Assembly (NCBI GenBank): GCA_019750335.1
Contig: JAIEOQ010000003.1
Location: 124,001 to 188,000 of the forward strand
Reading direction: 5' to 3'
DNA length: 64,000 bases
From: Candidatus Obscuribacterales bacterium
GTDB taxonomy: Bacteria; Cyanobacteriota; Vampirovibrionia; Obscuribacterales; Obscuribacteraceae
Of the stretch, positions 60,419-64,000 are shown piece after piece. Within the stretch, counting starts at the first letter, position 1. Each line of letters begins with the position of its first letter. The position numbers and the translations under genes are program-made. The notes below the pieces were generated by a model. It was not told the DNA's origin, did no database searches, and worked only from the letters and a program-made list of their open reading frames with translations.

Positions 60419-61495
60419 TCAAGTACATTTCAGTTCTGTCCATAGACGATCATAGATGAAAATTGCCTGACCGATGTCTTGGATCTCTTCGCAGCGATCA
60501 AGTATTGAATCGGAGGGATAAAGATATTGATCTTCAATCAAATTTTGTTTGATCAAGGGCATAGCTTTGGCGTTGGGGCTTGCGTAATAAGTATAATTGG
60601 AGAGCGCTGCCGAAACTTGAGGCTCAAGCATATAATCCAGCCATAAATGAGCGTATTCCGGATGTGGTGCATTTTTCGGAATGCAGAGATTATCCAGCCA
60701 CATCGAAGTGCCGCTTGTCGGAATCACATATTTGATATTGTTATTAGCGCGGGAGGCTTGTTGGGCATCGCCGCTGAAAGTTAGTGATAACCAGCTGTCT
60801 CCGCTTGTCAGGTATATGATTGCTTGGTCAGAGGTGTAACACATGGTCAGTGGTTTTTGCGTTTTTAAGTCAGCGCAAGCAGCCTGAATTAGCTTTTGAT
60901 CTTGGGTATTGTAAGAATGCCCCTGGCGTTTTAAAGCTAGACCGATTACTTCACGTGGATCTTCGAGTAAAGTCATCCGCCCGGCAAAATGTTCGTTCCA
61001 AAAAGCGTCCCAATCGGTGGGTACAAAGGCTGCTTTTCTACTGGCGGCGGTGTTGTAAGCGATGCCTGTTGTGCCGAATGTGTAAGGGATTGAATATTGG
61101 CAGCCTGGGTCAAAGCGGGAGTTTTGAAAACGAGGCATCAAGTTGCCAAAATTTTTCAGACGGTCATGTTCGATTGGACGCAAACAACCCAGTTCACGTA
61201 ATTTGCTGACGGCATAGTTTGAGGGAACGACAATGTCGTAATCCGCACCACCGGCTTGGAATTTGGCAATTAGAGCTTCATTGGAAGAAACTGTGTCATA
61301 TACGACTTTTATGCCGTAACGTTTTTCAAATTCCGGAATCGCTTCCGGATGAATATAATCAGGCCAGCTATATATATTCAGCTGCTTGCCATCTCTGTTG
61401 CCTGACGGTGTCTTCAAGGAAGGCGAGCAACTGTTGGCAAGTAGAGCACTACCGGCAGTGCTTAAAGACAATCGTAAAAACTCTCGCCGATTCAT
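60419..61495 (-). CDS. PotD/PotF-type polyamine ABC transporter substrate-binding protein
   Basis: A 358-residue periplasmic binding protein. The N-terminus has a twin-arginine motif (NRREFLRLS) and a lipobox-like ANSC, so it is probably Tat-exported and lipid-anchored. The mature part follows PotD: LNIYSWPDYIHPEAIPEFEKRYGI, DTVSSNEALIAKFQAGGADYDIVVPSNYAV, PYTFGTTGIAYN and a C-terminal EYAHLWLDYMLEP. No permease or ATPase genes adjoin it, so it must use a transporter elsewhere or act as a sensor. It lies between a degenerate receiver gene (four bases) and a DCC1-like gene. The putrescine aminotransferase at 40784-42187 is a possible metabolic partner. Confidence 0.88.
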   Translation of the reverse strand: MNRREFLRLSLSTAGSALLANSCSPSLKTPSGNRDGKQLNIYSWPDYIHPEAIPEFEKRYGIKVVYDTVSSNEALIAKFQAGGADYDIVVPSNYAVSKLRELGCLRPIEHDRLKNFGNLMPRFQNSRFDPGCQYSIPYTFGTTGIAYNTAASRKAAFVPTDWDAFWNEHFAGRMTLLEDPREVIGLALKRQGHSYNTQDQKLIQAACADLKTQKPLTMCYTSDQAIIYLTSGDSWLSLTFSGDAQQASRANNNIKYVIPTSGTSMWLDNLCIPKNAPHPEYAHLWLDYMLEPQVSAALSNYTYYASPNAKAMPLIKQNLIEDQYLYPSDSILDRCEEIQDIGQAIFIYDRLWTELKCT

Positions 61496-61499
61496 TCTT

Positions 61500-61904
61500 T
61501 TACTCGCTAGTTTCTTTGTCCCTAAAATCGTCTTGTGTTTTTAAATAAGGCACAATTTCAGCAAGAAACTTTGCCTGTGAGATTGGAAAAGGAAGTGTCG
61601 GCGCTGCATTCGGCGGCAACGTTTCTTTTTCATTGGCAAAAAAAATAAAAGGAATATCTTTCAGTTCCGGTTCGGCTTTTACTTCATGAAAGAGCTCAAT
61701 CCCGTTGCCGTCGCTTAATTGGATTTGGGAAAGAATCAGACAAGGATAGTTTTTTTGAGCTAAAAAAAGACCAAGTGCAATGCTAGTTGCTTTAATCACT
61801 TCGCACTCGAAAGTGGATAGATTTCTTTTAACAAAGTCGAAAACTTTGTCTGAAGAAGCTACGCAAAGTACTTTGAATGCCAAAATGTATTCCAATATGA
61901 GCAA
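61500..61904 (-). CDS. Pseudo-receiver (CheY-like) domain protein
   Basis: A 134-residue single receiver-fold protein: FKVLCVASSDKVFDFVKRNL, then PCLILSQIQLSDGNGIELFHEVKAEPELKDIPFIFFANE. Where true receivers have the phospho-accepting Asp (LILLDxxLP) it has Gln (LILSQIQL); the acidic pair after strand 1 is SSD, and the lysine of KPF is replaced (LPFPIS). It is therefore unlikely to be phosphorylated and may be a constitutive or protein-binding output module. It is four bases upstream of the PotD-like gene, probably co-transcribed. The 5' end overlaps the divergent secreted-protein gene. Confidence 0.75.
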   Translation of the reverse strand: MLILEYILAFKVLCVASSDKVFDFVKRNLSTFECEVIKATSIALGLFLAQKNYPCLILSQIQLSDGNGIELFHEVKAEPELKDIPFIFFANEKETLPPNAAPTLPFPISQAKFLAEIVPYLKTQDDFRDKETSE

Positions 61905-62847
61905 CTACAAGCTTAGTTATTATCGCAAACCACTCATCCTTTTGCTTCTCTTCTTGGCATGCTCTCCGGTTTTTGCCGAAAGCTCTGCAAGAACCGCGGA
62001 AGGTTTGATTCCTGCGGTCGTAGCCATACCTTTTGATGGACAAAATGTTCTTGCTCCGGAATATATTCAAGGAATCAAAGAGAATAAATTTGATTTGCGA
62101 CAGTTCGCCGCGTCCCTTGTTGAACGAAAACGTTTGTTTCAAGAGCGTTGGGGTAGTAACCAAACGGATAAGCCTGAGTCAAACCCAAGCTTCCGGGCGG
62201 GGATTGAAAACGTCGAGCTGCTTTCTTTTATGCCTGAAAAATATTTGACTGCTTTTATTGAGCAAGGGCAGCTCAATGTACACCAAACCGGGCATACCCG
62301 TGGAGCTTGCGAGCCGGCAGTACGTGCCGGTGCTGAAGATTTGATGATTGGTATTCGTTTGGAAGCGGCTTACAGCCCTAAAACAAACGCAGCGATCCAT
62401 TATTTGCGACCAAAATACGGTTTTGTGCATTTTTTAGATAAAACGCCGGTATACGTCAATCCAAATCGGTTCTTGCGCTATGGCGAAGTGATGCTGGTTT
62501 ATAAAGATCAGGTCAAATTGCGTACTACATACACCTACGGAGATAGCTTAATCTCTTATTGCGATCCGGGAGTCATGGATCGACATTCACTTGATCCGGT
62601 ACCGCTTACATATTTGTGTCCGCCTAAGCCTCAATATCAAAGGGTTCGTTATGTGGAAGCGCAAATATGGGGACCGCTTGATTTAAGTGATATCAGTGAA
62701 TTTCGTGTGCCGACAAGTCGCAAAGATCTAGCTGAGAAGCTAAAAAGCACAGGTAAGCCTATATACGCTTATGATCGAGATTCGATGGAGCTTTGTGACG
62801 AGTTTAAGGAAGAGTCAACCGTCGGTGTAAGCCGCTTGCCGATATAA
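61885..62847 (+). CDS. Secreted hypothetical protein
   Basis: A protein of about 320 residues, unrecognised. A strong signal peptide (PLILLLLFLACSPVFAES) supports a start at ATG 61885 or 61897; the frame is open back to 61780, but that would bury the signal. The mature part has short motifs such as GAGIENVELLSFMPEKYLT-like segments, HQTGHTRGACEPAVRAGAEDLMIGIR (about 135-160), YLRPKYGFVHFL and VMLVYKDQVKLRTTYTYGDSL. It lacks repeats and has a single central Cys. The 5' end overlaps the divergent pseudo-receiver gene by about 20 bases; its 3' end is three bases from the convergent metallophosphoesterase. Confidence 0.65.
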   Translation: MYSNMSNYKLSYYRKPLILLLLFLACSPVFAESSARTAEGLIPAVVAIPFDGQNVLAPEYIQGIKENKFDLRQFAASLVERKRLFQERWGSNQTDKPESNPSFRAGIENVELLSFMPEKYLTAFIEQGQLNVHQTGHTRGACEPAVRAGAEDLMIGIRLEAAYSPKTNAAIHYLRPKYGFVHFLDKTPVYVNPNRFLRYGEVMLVYKDQVKLRTTYTYGDSLISYCDPGVMDRHSLDPVPLTYLCPPKPQYQRVRYVEAQIWGPLDLSDISEFRVPTSRKDLAEKLKSTGKPIYAYDRDSMELCDEFKEESTVGVSRLPI

Positions 62848-62850
62848 GGC

Positions 62851-64000
62851 TCATTTTTCAATAATAATTTGATCGAGTAATGTTCCGTCTTGACCGATTT
62901 GTTCGAGAATAAGATTCTCGCTACTAGCGCGGCAAAAGCTAAATGAGTGCTGTTTGCAAATGAACTTTCTAGTAAAAGGTTGCCAACGAGTCGGATCTTC
63001 TTCGAGTAAGGGCAAGCTTAACTTGGCGCCGCCGGCGCCCGAAACTATATAAATTACCCCCTGTGCTTTTTTATTGGTTTGACCGTCAAAATTGCGATCG
63101 AACTTGAATGAACCTTGGACGAAGCCGGCTTTAGTCTCGCGATCCTGGTCTTTCAATCGTGCCCGAGCTAACTTAAATTGCAAAGGACAGCTTCTTTGAT
63201 AGCTATGACTATGACCGGAAAAAACAATATCAACCTTGTTTTTTTCAAAAATATCGGCGAGCAAACGCATCTGTTGCTCTTCTTGATGATGCCAATCTGA
63301 GCTGAATCCAGGTTGATGCATCAGAACGAATTTCCATTTGCTTTTTGTGGCGCCTAGATCGTCATCAACCCATTTGCGTAAAGATTGATCTTGCCAATTT
63401 ACATATTTGTTGCCGTCTAGAATTAGGAAATGGCTGTTACCGTAGTCGTAAGAAAAATTAGCCATAACCGGATAATTACCGGCCGCAGCCAGGACAAACT
63501 CTTCTATATTTTGTTTGCTGCCTTTTAATTCGGGACTGTTTGTGTTGCCGATTTTTGTGATTGGACCGTTTAGTGGTTGTTGCCATAAGCTGAAATAAGC
63601 CATACCGTCCGGAGATTCATCTAAATTACGTACATCTTTCATGCCGGCCATGGCAATATCATGGTTGCCCGGGCAGGCCACAAACAAACTTTTGCCCATC
63701 AACTCTTTTTTGCCATTGAAAAAAGGAAAGAAGTTACGCAAATAATCGCGCAAGCGCCCGCAAGGATAAACAATATCCCCGGGAATTAGAACCATAGCCG
63801 GGTGTTTGTTGGCTAGCTGCAAAGTTATAAGCTCTTCGCCTTTGCTGCCCATACCGCAATCACCAAGTACGCCAAAAGAAATGTCTGTGTCTTCCTTTGG
63901 ACGGGCTTGAGCTGAGGCGGAAAAAAGCTGTTTGCCGTTTTGGCTTACTTTGTAATTGAAATCAGATCCCGGGCTAAGACTATTTAGTTGTGCGCAAATA
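62851..64000 (-). CDS. Purple-acid-phosphatase-like metallophosphoesterase (partial)
   Basis: At least 383 residues; the frame is open to the right window edge, so the N-terminus lies outside. An internal Met at 63852 is not the start, because the first metal motif lies just before it: FGVLGDCGMGS, in the 48 residues encoded at 63853-64000. The calcineurin-like motifs follow: VLIPGDIVYPCG, CPGNHD, VLMHQPGF and IVFSGHSHSYQR. Upstream residues LSPGSDFNYKV resemble the end of the fibronectin-like N-domain of purple acid phosphatases. A dinuclear-metal, probably secreted phosphatase is expected. With the GDPD at 31002-31820, phosphate scavenging is a possible theme. Confidence 0.88.
   Translation of the reverse strand, partial: ICAQLNSLSPGSDFNYKVSQNGKQLFSASAQARPKEDTDISFGVLGDCGMGSKGEELITLQLANKHPAMVLIPGDIVYPCGRLRDYLRNFFPFFNGKKELMGKSLFVACPGNHDIAMAGMKDVRNLDESPDGMAYFSLWQQPLNGPITKIGNTNSPELKGSKQNIEEFVLAAAGNYPVMANFSYDYGNSHFLILDGNKYVNWQDQSLRKWVDDDLGATKSKWKFVLMHQPGFSSDWHHQEEQQMRLLADIFEKNKVDIVFSGHSHSYQRSCPLQFKLARARLKDQDRETKAGFVQGSFKFDRNFDGQTNKKAQGVIYIVSGAGGAKLSLPLLEEDPTRWQPFTRKFICKQHSFSFCRASSENLILEQIGQDGTLLDQIIIEK

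Overview
The window looks like part of the chromosome of an uncultured-type, Gram-negative-walled bacterium. It carries TolC, RND and HlyD parts, many Sec signal peptides, and two lipoprotein or Tat leaders. The right two thirds are dense with TPR proteins, PAS/HAMP histidine kinases, XRE regulators, a small cyanobacterial-style RRM protein and DUF4388. Together with the compact, moderately AT-rich coding style, this suggests a non-photosynthetic cyanobacterial relative (Vampirovibrionia/Melainabacteria, Obscuribacterales-like). That placement is inference from gene style; no rRNA is present.

Region 1-21.4 kb is a RiPP (ribosomally made, modified peptide) locus. A nitrile-hydratase-leader (NHLP) precursor (3577-3882, minus) has a Gly-Gly site followed by only eight residues, NCCSCVLL. 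Around it lie a YcaO cyclodehydratase fused to an E1-like/leader-binding part (7519-9762), a SagB flavin dehydrogenase (6077-7504), a LanM-type dehydratase lacking its LanC cyclase half (4252-6075, plus), a tetrapyrrole-methylase-fold enzyme closely resembling the borosin backbone N-methyltransferase OphMA (9834-10691) and a haem-oxygenase-like diiron enzyme (2494-3402). Export is encoded by the complete NHLM set (C39 peptidase-ABC, second ABC, HlyD; 10840-16887). It sits in one operon with an RND pump and its adaptor (16898-21382), and two tandem TolC-like genes (1-2488, the second cut by the window edge) lie downstream of the precursor. The predicted product is a very short peptide that could carry azoles, a dehydroalanine and backbone N-methyl groups.

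At 21763-21808 lies a 3' fragment of a tRNA-Thr(CGT) gene, from anticodon loop to CCA, followed by a T-run. This is the typical scar of integration into a tRNA gene and suggests that the RiPP locus is the right end of a genomic island extending left out of the window.

Region 21.9-64 kb looks like host backbone. It holds an ArsR/SRPBCC pair with a clear operator, a glyoxalase-fold protein, Tex, an RRM protein, glycogen phosphorylase, a glycerophosphodiesterase, a Rieske oxygenase, and a giant tandem histidine kinase whose two halves have lost complementary catalytic parts, encoded with a TPR protein and a Cys-rich secreted protein. Further right are a putrescine-type aminotransferase overlapping a YdeP-like molybdoenzyme, a second kinase and response regulator, a membrane glycosyltransferase-like protein, several repeat or low-complexity secreted proteins, an M24 peptidase beside a trypsin-like/DUF4388 protein, a PotD-like binding protein and a partial metallophosphoesterase. 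Gene packing is extreme: five convergent pairs share exactly four bases at their stop codons.
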